NCBI RefSeq assembly: GCF_954871325.1
Contig: NC_088777.1
Span: forward strand, 46,105,366-46,169,365
Direction of reading: 5' to 3'
Origin: Gordionus sp. m RMFG-2023
Taxonomy: Eukaryota; Nematomorpha; Gordioida; Chordodea; Parachordodidae
DNA: 64,000 nt
Part shown: positions 52,863-63,555 of the stretch, one piece after another
Layout: each line of letters begins with the position of its first letter
Numbering within the stretch: the first letter of the stretch is position 1
Program-made: the position numbers and the translations under genes
The notes under the pieces: model-generated
The model's input: only the letters and a program-made list of their open reading frames with translations
Databases searched by the model: none
What the model was told of the DNA's origin: nothing

Positions 52863-54110
52863 AATATGAAATAAAATTTAAAGAGGAATTCACATTGAAG
52901 CATATTTATTTATACCAATAATTTATTTCTCATGAAAAATCCTGATCTTATTAATAAATTTTCATATAGTTGGTATCTAAAATCTGTGGTAGTTTTTTTA
53001 AGAAAACAGGCCCACATAAACTAAACAAACTAACTACAGGAGAGATTTGTAAATGAAATATAGATAATAAACAGCAAAATCATCATACAAAGATAATGAA
53101 TATTATAAAAATATTTTTAAAAAATAAGTAGTTCACATAAAAACACCTGAGTTCTTAATTTTACTTACCACCTTGATAAGGATTGAATAAAAAAGTATTC
53201 AATTATAAGATTTTAAGGATGATTGACATAATTTAAAAAAATAGCCCAGATATTAATCTTTTTAAATAAGCCAAGTCCAGATTTTTCCAAAGGACTACAG
53301 GTTTGTTATAAATCAAACTGAAAAATTTTACAAATCAGTAAATATTTATTCTAAGTTTTCATACTTTAAAGTAGTGCCCTCCCACACTTTGAAAAATGCT
53401 TAGTGACAAGAATTCCAACTAGGTAATAATAAAGAGAATTAAAAAAAACAGATAGGTATAAAAAAATTGATCTCATAGACTATAAGTCAGGCATATAGCC
53501 AAGAGGGCTAATAGGTAAATTTCACTTATAGCAAATTAAATAGTTCTTTCCTACACCCTCCTCAAAAATAATGAATATAATTCATTTTTTAAAAAAATAA
53601 GTGAAAACACAGATTTAAAAAAAATATAATATAGCAATATGGCTATAAGTTGTATAAAGATGTATAATAAATTATTTATGGGGGGGGGGCACCTAATATT
53701 TCACACTCTTAGAAAAATAATGGATGAAGATGTTATAAGCAATCTTATTGAAATATACAGAAAAGAGCCACAGCATATACAGATTATTTACCAATTATCA
53801 CAGATAAGAATTTCTTTTGCAAAAAGCTATGCTGAATATGATATAAATTTAATCTGGTGTTTCTAATAAGGGTAATATATTTAAATATTAACCACACTCA
53901 AAAATTATATAATTTAATGATTTAAATCAAAAGTTGAAATGATTTAAATTTGGATCACGCTACAAATATTAAACCCGTAACAAGTTTTTATTTTTTAAAT
54001 TTATAAGATAATTATCTTTTCTCACTTCATATAAAAACACATTACAAAATCATGTAACATATGTTTATTATCATTTATAATAAATATTATAAAAATCGCC
54101 CATTTATATG
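52863..54110. other. Intergenic stretch between the Merlin element and RPL12
   Basis: AT-rich, with a G-run of ten near 53680 and a 75-codon frame at 53639-53866 (+) that resembles no family I know. No element ends were seen. Confidence 0.5.
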
Positions 54111-54113
54111 AAT

Positions 54114-54119
54114 TTTATT
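54114..54119 (-). terminator. AATAAA overlapping the RPL12 stop codon
   Basis: The last Glu codon and stop read GAATAAAAT on the - strand, so the hexamer AATAAA contains the stop itself. No other AATAAA stands out in the next 60 bases; if used, the 3' untranslated region would be only 10-30 bases. Confidence 0.45.
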
Positions 54120-54750
54120 CTAACGGAATTTCTAACTCACCATTCTTAATCTTGACAATAATATCATGTGGATTAGAACCCTCAATAGTACATCCAACAG
54201 ATTGTGCAGTACCCAAAACTTCTTTAACTGTACCTTCTAAAGATTTCGCAATTGACCGAGGCCTCATACATCTAGCAATTTCAAATATGTCATCCATTGT
54301 TATATCCCCATTATGTTTTACTGTTAATTTATAGGTATATCTTATAATTAATCTTAAATAGTTACCATTTTTGACTTTTTTTCGATCTCTTGGTGGTTCT
54401 TTTAAAGCTTTGATTATCATTGAGGCAGTTGATGGAACCACTGCAATAGTTGCCTGTCTATTTTGGATGGTAAGCTGGACTGTAATTTTTAGACCTTTCC
54501 AATCTTGTGAGGCTTTTGCTATATCATCTCCGATTTTTTTAGGAGACTATAGTTGATTTACATTTATAGAATAAGATAAAAATAATACCAATCCTAAAGG
54601 TCCAACTTTAGGAGCCAAGGAGGAAGTAGCACCAACTTCACCCCCAACTGCTCTCAAGCATACTGTAAATAATTTAAGTTATTTAATATGCATGTAAAAT
54701 AATTATTTACCAACAGTTATAGCATTTGGATCTCCTTTTGGGGGAGGCAT
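54115..54750 (-). CDS. RPL12: 60S ribosomal protein L12 (uL11), four exons
   Basis: RPL12 binds the GTPase-associated centre of 28S rRNA at the base of the ribosomal stalk. On the - strand the exons are 54750-54711 ([13 protein letters not shown]), 54662-54589 ([20 protein letters not shown]), 54546-54366 ([20 protein letters not shown] to [10 protein letters not shown]) and 54320-54115 ([20 protein letters not shown] to the end NGELEIPLE). They join in phase into about 166 residues, as in other animals (165 in human). Introns are 48, 42 and 45 bases. The last intron has no stop and a length divisible by three, so the genomic frame runs through it and hides the splice. Codon use and motifs indicate a functional gene. 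Confidence 0.96.
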
Positions 54751-55559
54751 TAATTAGCGGAATGAAAATAGAAAATGATTAGCATGTGATTTGAAGAAAC
54801 TCGTTTTAAAATAAAAAAATTGGAATTTGAAAAAAAAAACAAGTAATGAATAAAATGTTTTTATTTATATAATATATAATTTTTATTAAAAAATACATAT
54901 TTTAATGTTCCTGTTTACGAATTTCTTAACCTACTAAATAATTAGTAGCTAATTAAAAATAATTATAAATATATAATTATTTAAGAAAAGCTTTCCAACA
55001 GCTGTTTATTTCTAAATTTGATAATTAATTTAGCTTTAAATATATATTAATCAGTTAAAAACTACAACATTCTATTTACTTTAATCTAATATCATATTCA
55101 TATTAATCATTTCAAAATAAATTTGAGCTTCTAAATTACACAATCATCCAAATTATTCACAAACTCGAATTTTAAATAAAGGCCTTTGTCCTCCCTGGGA
55201 CGTATTATTCTGCCCTATTGCATATAGGTGTTCAAGTATACGCACTCTGGTTCTACTCACCTTACCATCAGTATTCCTCCCTATTTATCGTAAATCCCAA
55301 CATATAATAATGCTGTATAAAATCATCTTTGTAATATAAACTTTCATATCATGATCTCAAATAATAGACTCTTAAGAATAGATTGTGCTTATTGATATTG
55401 GGATTGGCTATATAATATTGATAGAACTATATTACTAGAGAGTTTTAAATTTATTAGTAACTGGACCCTACAATTGATAGGTTAATCTTTATCACATTCT
55501 ACTTAGATGGGTATTGATTTGAAATACATATAATTTAAAATTCTACTTTAATTAATTTA
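54751..55559. other. Intergenic stretch upstream of RPL12
   Basis: It should include the RPL12 promoter. I can see only AT-rich sequence, several TATA-like words, and no polypyrimidine initiator or splice leader site that I can defend. Nothing else is recognised. Confidence 0.4.
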
Positions 55560-56094
55560 CAGTGCAATACAGTTATTTATCCATAAATACAACCGTGAAT
55601 TTTGACATTAATGATTTTCATCTTCATCCTAAATCTGAGAAAAATTTCCCATTCATGAGCCTACCAGATCTCAGCACAACACCTATCAAATATAACTGCC
55701 CATTGTGCAATAAACTTATTAAAGTAACCAAATTGGGGCTATTGACATCTTAGAAAATCAAGTGTCCTCAATCTGGACCATCCTTCTTATCACAGGCAAT
55801 TCCTCTAACACTTAATACCTTTTCTGCTCTTGCCCTCAATACAATTAAACATAGTCACCATTCCTACCTTATTAGCTGATGCTTACTAGTGCAACAGTCT
55901 CTACCTCCACTGGCGCAGAAGTTTCCAGTTTTCATACAACCTACTTTACAGATGTAGAAATTTTTAACCACACCAAAATCATTCTTCATTTCATAAATAT
56001 CTAAGAGGGCAATGCTTCAAGTGGCGAGACACCTGTTAAAAGGCTTGATTTCCTTGATAAATAATTATTCTTCTGTAAAACACTGGATAGATAC

Positions 56095-56471
56095 TAGTGA
56101 TCTGCATCGGGCCTAGTTATTCAAGCCCGACCCAGCCCGAAATTTTTTAAAAAAGTTTTGCCCGCCCGGCCCGAAATTTTTTTTAAAAAAATTTACCGAC
56201 CTGGCTCGGCCACAATTTATTTAAATATAGAAATTAATTTTTATAATTACACAAAATAAAAGACATATGTTATATGTCGTTTAGTTTCAATAAATAAAAT
56301 CAAATATTTTTATTTTACATAAAAAGTTCAATATAAAATTAATAAATTTAGATATATTTAAAAAAAATTTCAAAGTCCGACTCTACCCGACCCGGCCCAA
56401 ATTTTTTTTTTAAATATTAGGCCCGGCCCGGCCTGAACCCGAATATTTTAAATAGAAACTTTAACTTTCTA
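56095..56471. mobile_element. hAT MITE with GATCTGCATCGGGCC end, copy 2
   Basis: It shares the left end TAGTGATCTGCATCGGGCC and most of the core (AAAAGACATATGTTA, TTTAGTTTCAATAAATAAAA, GATATATTTAAAAAAAATTT) with the copy at 20952. The right end is shortened and lacks the final GGGCC block, and no target duplication is seen. It is inserted in the reverse-transcriptase relic. Confidence 0.85.
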
Positions 56472-56622
56472 GGGCGTAGCGTGTTTTAAAATCCTATCCT
56501 CACCCTCCACCGAAATATTCGCAATTTATCTTTGGTCCCTCTCACATCCAATTTGGAGATTGATCCCTTCTAGCGATGGACAAGTTGATCTATCTTCCTT
56601 TTTGTTCTGGGCATTAATGGCC

Positions 56623-56760
56623 TGATACGAGACATAAATGACCAATGCATGCTTAATCTTCATAATTGGTATATCGACGATGGCATACTAGTGATACGAG
56701 ACATAAATGACCAATGCATGCTTAATCTTCATAATTGGTATATCGACGATGGCATACTAG
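56623..56760 (+). repeat. Exact 69-base tandem duplication
   Basis: The segment from TGATACGAGACATAAATGAC to GATGGCATACTAG occurs twice back to back without a single difference. It spans the YxDD box of the reverse-transcriptase relic and is 23 codons long. Identity means a very recent duplication or an assembly error. Confidence 0.95.
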
Positions 56761-58907
56761 GAGGCTCACCTCAAGTAAATAAATCAAGATAATAAAATTC
56801 AGCGAGAGCAGTTTGGGAATTCCACTCTTAATCTTGCTCATTTAATATAGATTTATTATTGTTATCTTGATTTTTTGAATTAAATAATAATAATTTTTTG
56901 TTGCGTTAAACCAAACACATTGTGTCTACAATAATTTAGAACTTATTGTTATAAAAGAAGTGCTATGCCAGCTATTCCTCGATCGAGATAAGATAAGAGC
57001 GAATATCCCTAGGGATTATAGACCCACGATCTTATGTTCAATCATTCATCATTGAACTCTTTGAAACATCTCGAATCTAAATAGGTGAAGAAAAGTCCTT
57101 CATCAAGTTCCTTGCCGATATTTCATAGGAATATTGCCTAAGCCTAGAGATCTCACAATGGCGGAATATTTAGCCCTCTTTTATACAACCTTGAAATGTT
57201 CTTTTGGGCAAAATCTCATTTTAGACGTTTTTCTGATAAATCAACGAAATCAAAATTTCGAAAAATATTGGCTAGATCTTAGATATTATAATACGTAATA
57301 TGGTTAAACCTTTACACGATGCTCTATCGCGCCCTTCATCCCACCAAACTTTCTTCCTATTGATGAACTACCTTCTAATTCTGAGAATTTTATATAAACT
57401 CCGATCGTCACGAATTTTTTATTACGATGTCAACCTCTGCACATGAGCTCGAGATTAAACTCACAGTAGACATACTCAATCTTAAATTTGGAGACATATC
57501 TTTATTACAGCTACCTTACCAACCAAATCCTGTGGCATTGGCATAAGGTCACCCTCCCTACTTTCCGTTAGTGCGTTCATATCCTCTCGCTTGTCATGCG
57601 AGCCCATCATACACACACTCACAAAACACTGACCCTTTGCTTCTGCAGGCAATTGATCTCTCTCATTAATTGATCTTCCCTTATCGGCACTAGAGAAGGA
57701 CTGGGATAAGCCTTTAGTTTGCAACTCAGTTGCATACCTTAAATCAAGTAGCCAACCCAAGTACCATTTTCTACTGTTCTCCATTTCCCAGGTGCTATAA
57801 ATATCTCGAGGCTTTCCCATGGTTAAATCTTGACCACTCCTAAGCAACGATGTGTACGTCACGCCATTGGTCTTAGACTCAATTGTGATATGGTTATATC
57901 CCACCACTGTATTCTCTGTTAAACATCGGTAAACTCCATAGGCCATCACTCTTTGCACTCAAACATTGTAGAGGCATATTTAGCAGACATTTAAAATGCA
58001 AAGATACTATTGCCAGAGCCTTGAAATCTGCTTCATCCCGTCAACCCTCGAGCCTACTGACCTTTACAATTCAGATGGTAAGCGTCCCGATGGTACCACC
58101 GTGATCCCTTGGAAGAAGGGGGAATTCCTAACCTGGAATTTCTTATGTATTGATTCTCTTACCTAGGGTTGCCTTGTCTTCCCCCATCAGCGGGAGATTC
58201 CTGCAATTTTTTAGTTTACATGCAGACATCTCTCTACCGCAAAACTACCGAAATTATAAATATCCCGCAAAATTCTACCGCAATTAGAAATTTCCCGCAA
58301 AATTCAACCGCAATTTTTTAATTTCTCTTGCAATTTTTTTAAAAAGTATTTTATCGAAAAACAAGTCTAGTTTGTAAATTTCTTTCTATCCTGTTTTATT
58401 TTTATCCAATAATAAATCAACATCATTTCATTCATATAAGTCAGTACAGGGGAGTATATCAACATCGATTGCATTACAAAAATATTCTCAAAAATAATAA
58501 ATAATACAGATCCAACTACATTTTAGGAATTCGTATACATCTATCATGTAGTTTAACATTCACAGAGCTATATCATCACAATGTGGGTCAAATCTTTTTC
58601 TCATGATATTTAACGTCTCCAATATAAGTGCAAACCTTACTTGTGGCAGAACAAAAATGAGCAAGGCTATCACAAGTGTTTTAGTACTGAATCCTAGAGG
58701 TCAATTCTAGATGATTTGAAAGATGGGCATCCATATGCAATTCTAACAGATGCATCTAATAAAGGAAATAATAAAACATTTCCCTCAATCCTTCGCTATT
58801 TCAACAAGTATAAGAACATTTCAATAAAACTGTTCAAATTTTTTCCTCGGATAGTAAAAATCCAACGATGTAGCTAGCCACATAATGGTAAACTAGTAGA
58901 AAGCCCG

Positions 58908-58924
58908 TCAAAAATGATGGAAAA
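58908..58924 (-). other. Helitron 3' hairpin
   Basis: On the - strand CCATCA and TGACGG flank a short T-rich loop, pairing except for one A-C position consistent with a C-to-T change in an original CCGTCA. It sits eleven bases from the terminal CTAG (58893-58896), where Helitrons carry their termination hairpin. Confidence 0.7.
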
Positions 58925-59271
58925 TGAAGGATCCTTAAAAAATGTATTAATTTAATTAAATATTAAAAATGTACTTTGTATATTTTTCAGTTAGTTAGAC
59001 AAAATATTCATCAGTGATAAAAGGGTATATTGTGCAGCCCGACATAATGGATAACCTTAAAAATACGTAGGATGCTTAAAATAATATAAATTTATTTAAA
59101 TTATAAAAAAATATCATACTAAGTAAATTCTAACAATTTATTTTTTATAATGCTTAATGATTTTTATGCTTTTTTTGTACTATGATCAAGGTTATAATTA
59201 TATTTTGATTTTAAAAATTTATAAAATGTTTTTATAAAAAAAATACTATTTAAAAATAAATTAAGACTGTT

Positions 59272-59556
59272 GGTAGGATCATCTGTTTGTATCCTATCCT
59301 ATTATACACTGGGGAGACATCCCACAATTAAGTGGACACTCCACCACCCCAAAGAGGGCGTCTCCAGTGAAGTGATTTTGCATTCACTGTTTGGCAGTTA
59401 TTTACCATACTGTCAGGGTCCGTTTAATTTAAGAGGAATTACGGTACCTCTCGTGAATAAGCAAATATTCACTAACAGTAATTTACCCTACTATCAGAGC
59501 CCGTTTAATTTAAGAGACCTTAAGGTATCTCTTGTGGATAAAGTTAGTATCCACTG
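59272..59556 (+). repeat. Three tandem units of paired hairpins with compensating changes
   Basis: Each unit has an A stem and a B stem. Unit 0: GGAGAC (59313-59318) with GTCTCC (59360-59365), and CAGTGAAgTG (59365-59374) with CATTCACTG (59381-59389). Unit 1: AGAGG (59432-59436) with CCTCT (59447-59451), and GTGAATA (59453-59459) with TATTCAC (59466-59472). Unit 2: AAGAGA (59512-59517) with TCTCTT (59528-59533), and GTGGATA (59534-59540) with TATCCAC (59548-59554). Upstream, GGTAGGAT pairs with ATCCTATC (59272-59298). Units 1 and 2 are otherwise alike (ATTTACC, CCGTTTAATTTAAGAG). Where stems differ, both sides change together. Function unknown. Confidence 0.8.
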
Positions 59557-59559
59557 AGT

Positions 59560-60530
59560 TGATAAAAATATATTTTAATAATAGGGTAAGAATTAGAAAT
59601 TTATATTTAGTAAGAAAAAAAGGTGTTATTAAATATTTCTATATAAGAAAGAAATAAGTAATAGTGATATAGGTAATAGAAGTAGACTAAAAGAAAAAAA
59701 TTGGTAATTTGAGAAAAGATTTTTAGATTAAATTGAGAAAAATTAAGATTTGGTATTTGTTAGGTAATAGAAAAAGAAAGCAGGCTGACAATTTAGGTTA
59801 AGGTTAAAAAATAATATGATGAATGTATTGTTATTATGATTAAAGTTAATTAATTGTAAGGTATTAAAAAATAAGACAAAGGGGAGAAAAAGGAAGGTAT
59901 AAATTATTACATTATGAAAATAATAAAAATTAAATTAAAGGAATTGATAAGGTTTTGAGAAGTAGGGTTTAATAAATATAGAGATAGGAAAAAAAGAATG
60001 AGATAATAAAATTTAGTGATAAATAAATTCACTAAGGGCGGGGAAAAAATAGAAAGAGTTATTTATAAGGATTGGAGATTATAAGTAGGTTAGGATAAGA
60101 ATATTTAAATATTTAAATATACTTGGTTACTTAATTATTGGTTATGAAAGAAAAATATGAATATAAAAAATTGTGATGTAAGTACTGACAAAAATTGTGG
60201 TTCAAAATAAATATATAAGTTGAGTATCTTGTAGAGGAAAATTACATTAATGTGTAATTGATAATTTGAGATAAAAATTGATAAGGTAATCTAAAAAATA
60301 AAAAAAGGGATTAAGTGAAATAAAAAGTTAGCCTGAATCTTGAGAAATGAAGAGACATTGAAATTTGAATTATTTTTTTATTCATATCATTTTATTCATT
60401 CATATTTAGAAAGTTGAGGGAATATTGTTTATATCAATTTAACATCATCCATTTTTCCGCAGAAGATTTTTCCAGCCCAAAAATATTTTCATATGTTTGT
60501 ATAAAATAAATTAAAAATATCAACAAATAA
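59560..60530. other. AT-rich body of the Helitron-like insert
   Basis: About 1 kb of purine-rich, AT-rich sequence on the + strand (many GATAGG, AAGAAAAA and TTAGG words) without any open frame of note. No captured gene fragment was recognised. Confidence 0.55.
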
Positions 60531-61785
60531 AAAAAATAAAAATAAATACGTAGCGATGACATGACGTCACGATGACGTAGTGAGGACAACGGAAAATTAT
60601 AATATAGATATAGCTGATTCAGGGTTATCAATGATTTGCATGTCAGCTTTCTGCGCTGATAATGCCTCTGTAAATTTTGGCAAAAACCAAAGTAACTGAA
60701 TTGAGGCAGCACAATAATGAATTAATACTAATTGGCTGTATATGCCATATACTATATAACTCTTGCAAGAAATGAATGTACTATCTGTGGATGTCGAAAT
60801 AATTGTGATAAAATGTTTTAACGAATTTAGTTCATCAACTAAAAGAGTTAATGAATTAAAAGAGTTGGTGAAGTGGCTGACTTGGAATGGTGTGAGTTGT
60901 TGCGATATATACCTATCAGGTGGTTGTCATTAATACCTGCCATCGATAGAATTTTAAAATCTTACAAACTTAAAAAAACTTCTTAAATAAAGATTTTAAA
61001 AGCTGTCCTAAAATTTTGAAAAATATTTTCGAATATGAAATAGCAGAAGCATATTTGGGATTCATTTCACATGTAGGAAATCTACTTCATGCAGTTAATA
61101 TTCAGTTGCAATCAGAATATTCTTTATTAAGAAAGATTCATAAAATCATGCTACAGCTCTGTTCATCTCTACAGTTAAAAATTGATAATAAATTTTATGG
61201 TGCTATTGTTAAAAATATTATATTAAATGTTCAAATAATACTCTCATTAATACATTTTTAAATGAAGCAGATATTTTTATTAAGACAATTTAGAATATTT
61301 ACAATCAAAATTTGATTTTCATAACTCTAATTACAAATGTATAAATAATATGACGTTGGAACAGAAACCATCAATTGATGGTTTTTGTAATTTAATAAAT
61401 ATATTAAAAATACCGAAAGACATTGATGTCTTGTTTGAGGTGATTGTAATTCTCTCTATTTTTTATTCGCCAAAATACTTAAAGTTAGATGGTCTAAAAG
61501 CAGAGGATAAATGGGTAGAATTTTTTCGTAATAACGATAAATCCTATGCTTGGGAAAAAGATGCGAGTATGTCTTCTCCTTACATCACTAATGCCTCACC
61601 CGAGCGCATTTTTAGCCTGATGAGGACTGCCTGGAAAAGGAGAGAAATCGGATTGCTTTAACAACATTAGAGGCCGAGCTAATGGTTAAACAAATATATA
61701 ATATGTAATGCCAGGAATTTAATACTCAATAACGACGGTAAACATATAATTCTATTATTTAAATCTCAAATAAAATATAATTAAG

Positions 61786-63008
61786 TTTTAGCAATGGCGC
61801 CATAAAATTTATTGTCAATTTTTAACTGTAAAGATGAACACATCTACAGCATAATTTTGTGAATCTTTGTTAAGATTCTTCTGATGAAAACAACATTAAT
61901 AGCAAGTAGTAGATTTCCTACATGTAAAATCATTCCTAAATATACCTCTGCCATTCATTATTGAAAAAAATTTTCAAAATGTTAGGACATCTTTATTTAA
62001 GAAATATATTTTTAAAGGTTTATAAAATTTTAAAATTCTATCGATGGCGGGTATTAGGAACATATCGCAACCAACATTGTGCTGACTCAAATCTGCAAAT
62101 ACACTCTGTTTTTACCAAATTCACTGAGGCATTATCAGATCAAAAAGCTGTCATACAATTTATTGATAATCTCGAATCTGCTATATTTACCATTATATGG
62201 TTAGCTATGTCTTTGAATTTTTCACTATTTGAGGGGAAAAAATTAAATAGTATTATTGAAACGACCTTAATTTTGTTGAAATAGCGGAGAATCAAGGGGT
62301 ATATTTTAATATTTCCCTTTTTAGATGCATCTGTTAGAATTGCATATGTATGCCCATCTTTCAAATCGTCAGGAATTGAACTCCTGGATTTAAGTCCTAA
62401 AACATTGATGATAGCTTTGCTCATTTTTGTTCTACAAGTATAGTTTTCATTTATATTAGAGTCGTTAAATATTATGAAAAAGATTCTACCAATATTGTGA
62501 TAATAAGTAGCTCTGTGAATGTTGCACTACAAGATAAGTGATTAAAATTGCTGCAACTATAGTTACATCTATATTATTTCTTATTTTTGGAGTACCTTAT
62601 TATGTATTTAAACGTGATAATTAAGCGCCTATCCCTATAATGTTAGATACAAACACACGGTAGATTTCCAATTGCGGTCGTTTTGCGGAACATTTACATA
62701 AAATATTAATTGTAAAATTAAAATCGTTTTTTTAAATAAAATTTTATTTAGTTTATATTCTTTTATATATAAAAAAGATCGTTGGTTTTTTTTATAAATT
62801 AATATATTCTAATAAATCAAGACGTATTTATTTTAAAAATAGTTACCTACTTTGCATTTATATAAACTAATTATAAAAATAATAGGCGGATAATTAATTC
62901 AAAATCCCGTTTTTTAGCAATTTTTATATTTCTACCGCAATTTTCATATTTCTCCCGCATAATACCAAATTTCTCCCGCAATTTGAAAATTTTGACCTGG
63001 CAACCCTG
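61786..63008 (-). repeat. Inverted arm of the fold-back hAT (copy 2)
   Basis: Reverse complement of the left half of the element. On the - strand it again encodes MSKAIINVLGLKSRSS and DLKDGHTYAILTDASKKGNI (62424-62140). The junction with the single-copy centre (TTTTAGCAATGGCG) is at the same place as in copy 1 near 6312, so both copies descend from one rearranged master. Confidence 0.82.
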
Positions 63009-63350
63009 CTCTTACCCCTTCCAATATAAATAAGGATGCTCTATTAGATGTCGAGGGGCGTGTAAACCTGCTAAATATTTGCCATCGCTACCTGCCAAAT
63101 ATACATTCCTATCACTAATTGTTTGATTCGACGGAATCTCTACTAGGACCGAGGATCCCAACGAGGGATTCTACCTATGTCTAGCCCTAACATAGTAAAG
63201 TTCAATCATCCCAGCTTTATACTTTTAATGAGCGAAACCCCCTGATTGAACATTATGTTCATAGGATATGCTTAACCTAATTATAACGTTGATGTTAAAA
63301 AACTACTTGGATCTCAATCGACTAAAGACAACAAAAATTAATGACAAAAA

Positions 63351-63555
63351 CGCGAATAAATATGCGCAGAAGTTGAGAAGATCAATAGCAACGAAGGCAA
63401 AGCCAATGCTAATATAGCTCGGTTACGGTTATACATACGGATATCCGGGTTTGAGAATATTAAAGAGTAAATCAAATACTACATTATTGTTAAGTTTCAA
63501 AAAAGGATCTCTTTTATTTTCGATTTGGCAAAGTGCCAACACTTTCTTATTTTGA
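63351..63555. other. Short unassigned stretch
   Basis: It may still include the tail of the reverse-transcriptase relic (ATAGCAACGAAGGCAAAGCC), but no family motif is readable. Confidence 0.3.

Larger units (their letters stand above)
58893..60608 (-). mobile_element. Helitron-like non-autonomous insert
   Basis: Comparison with copy 1 shows the fold-back hAT is interrupted exactly here, between an A and a T and with no target duplication. On the - strand the insert starts TCTATATTATAATTTTCC, followed by TACGTCATCGTGACGTCAT, and ends with a short hairpin (CCATCA, loop, TGACGG), eleven bases and CTAG. A 5' TC, a 3' hairpin plus CTAG and insertion at AT without duplication are the diagnostic features of Helitrons. 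It carries no Rep/helicase gene. A block of tandem hairpins lies at 59272-59556. Confidence 0.85.
58660..61740 (+). pseudogene. Broken hAT transposase of the fold-back element, copy 2
   Basis: Pieces on the + strand: MSKAITSVLV near 58660; after the Helitron-like insert DSGLSMICMSAFCADNASVN near 60615-60700; LRYIPIRWLSLIPAI near 60910; 61016-61261 (YEIAEAYLGFISHVGNLLHA); 61350-61661 with INILKIPKDIDVLFEVIVIL and the end block NASPERIFSLMRTAWK. Frame changes and the insert make it non-functional. It is slightly better kept than copy 1 in the 61350-61660 part. Confidence 0.82.
58164..63008 (+). mobile_element. hAT transposon, fold-back type, copy 2 (carries a Helitron-like insert)
   Basis: It begins TAGGGTTGCCTTGTC and ends GACCTGGCAACCCTG, the same ends as the element at 2311 with one changed base. 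A perfect 8-bp duplication CTCTTACC flanks it (58156-58163 and 63009-63016), and the reverse-transcriptase relic continues on both sides. It has the same layout as copy 1: forward transposase pieces, a single-copy centre, then an inverted arm from about 61786 to the right end. A 1.7 kb insert occupies 58893-60608. Confidence 0.94.
55560..63350 (+). pseudogene. Old reverse-transcriptase relic, interrupted by later insertions
   Basis: The + strand keeps parts of a non-LTR-like polyprotein: a Cys-containing segment at 55562-55753 (IKYNCPLCNKLIK), a region before the active site (KYSQFIFGPSHIQFG), then INGLIRDINDQCMLNLHNWY and IDDGILGGSP near 56610-56780 carrying the YxDD active-site motif, and C-terminal pieces near 57930-58160 (FSRHLKCKDTIARALKSA, DGKRPDGTTVIPWKKGEF) that resume after the hAT at 63009 (NINKDALLDVEGRV). 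This order matches a reverse transcriptase family common in invertebrates and lancelets whose tail reads DGRRPDG. It is clearly dead with many breaks. A MITE, a 69-base duplication and the fold-back hAT came later. Family name and outer ends are uncertain. Confidence 0.75.

Noticed and set aside
54115-54441. A single-exon 108-residue protein
   Set aside because: It is RPL12 exons 3 and 4 read through a 45-base intron; the first Met shown is internal and the extra 15 residues have no counterpart in the family.
57482-57958. 158-codon open frame on the - strand
   Set aside because: The + strand of the same segment continues the reverse-transcriptase relic (FSRHLKCKDTIARALKSA at its end), so the - frame is most likely an antisense shadow. 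It matches no family I know.
59401-59556. tRNA or tRNA-like genes in the hairpin block
   Set aside because: The hairpins are strings of simple stems without a cloverleaf, anticodon arm or the GGTTCGAATCC-type B box.
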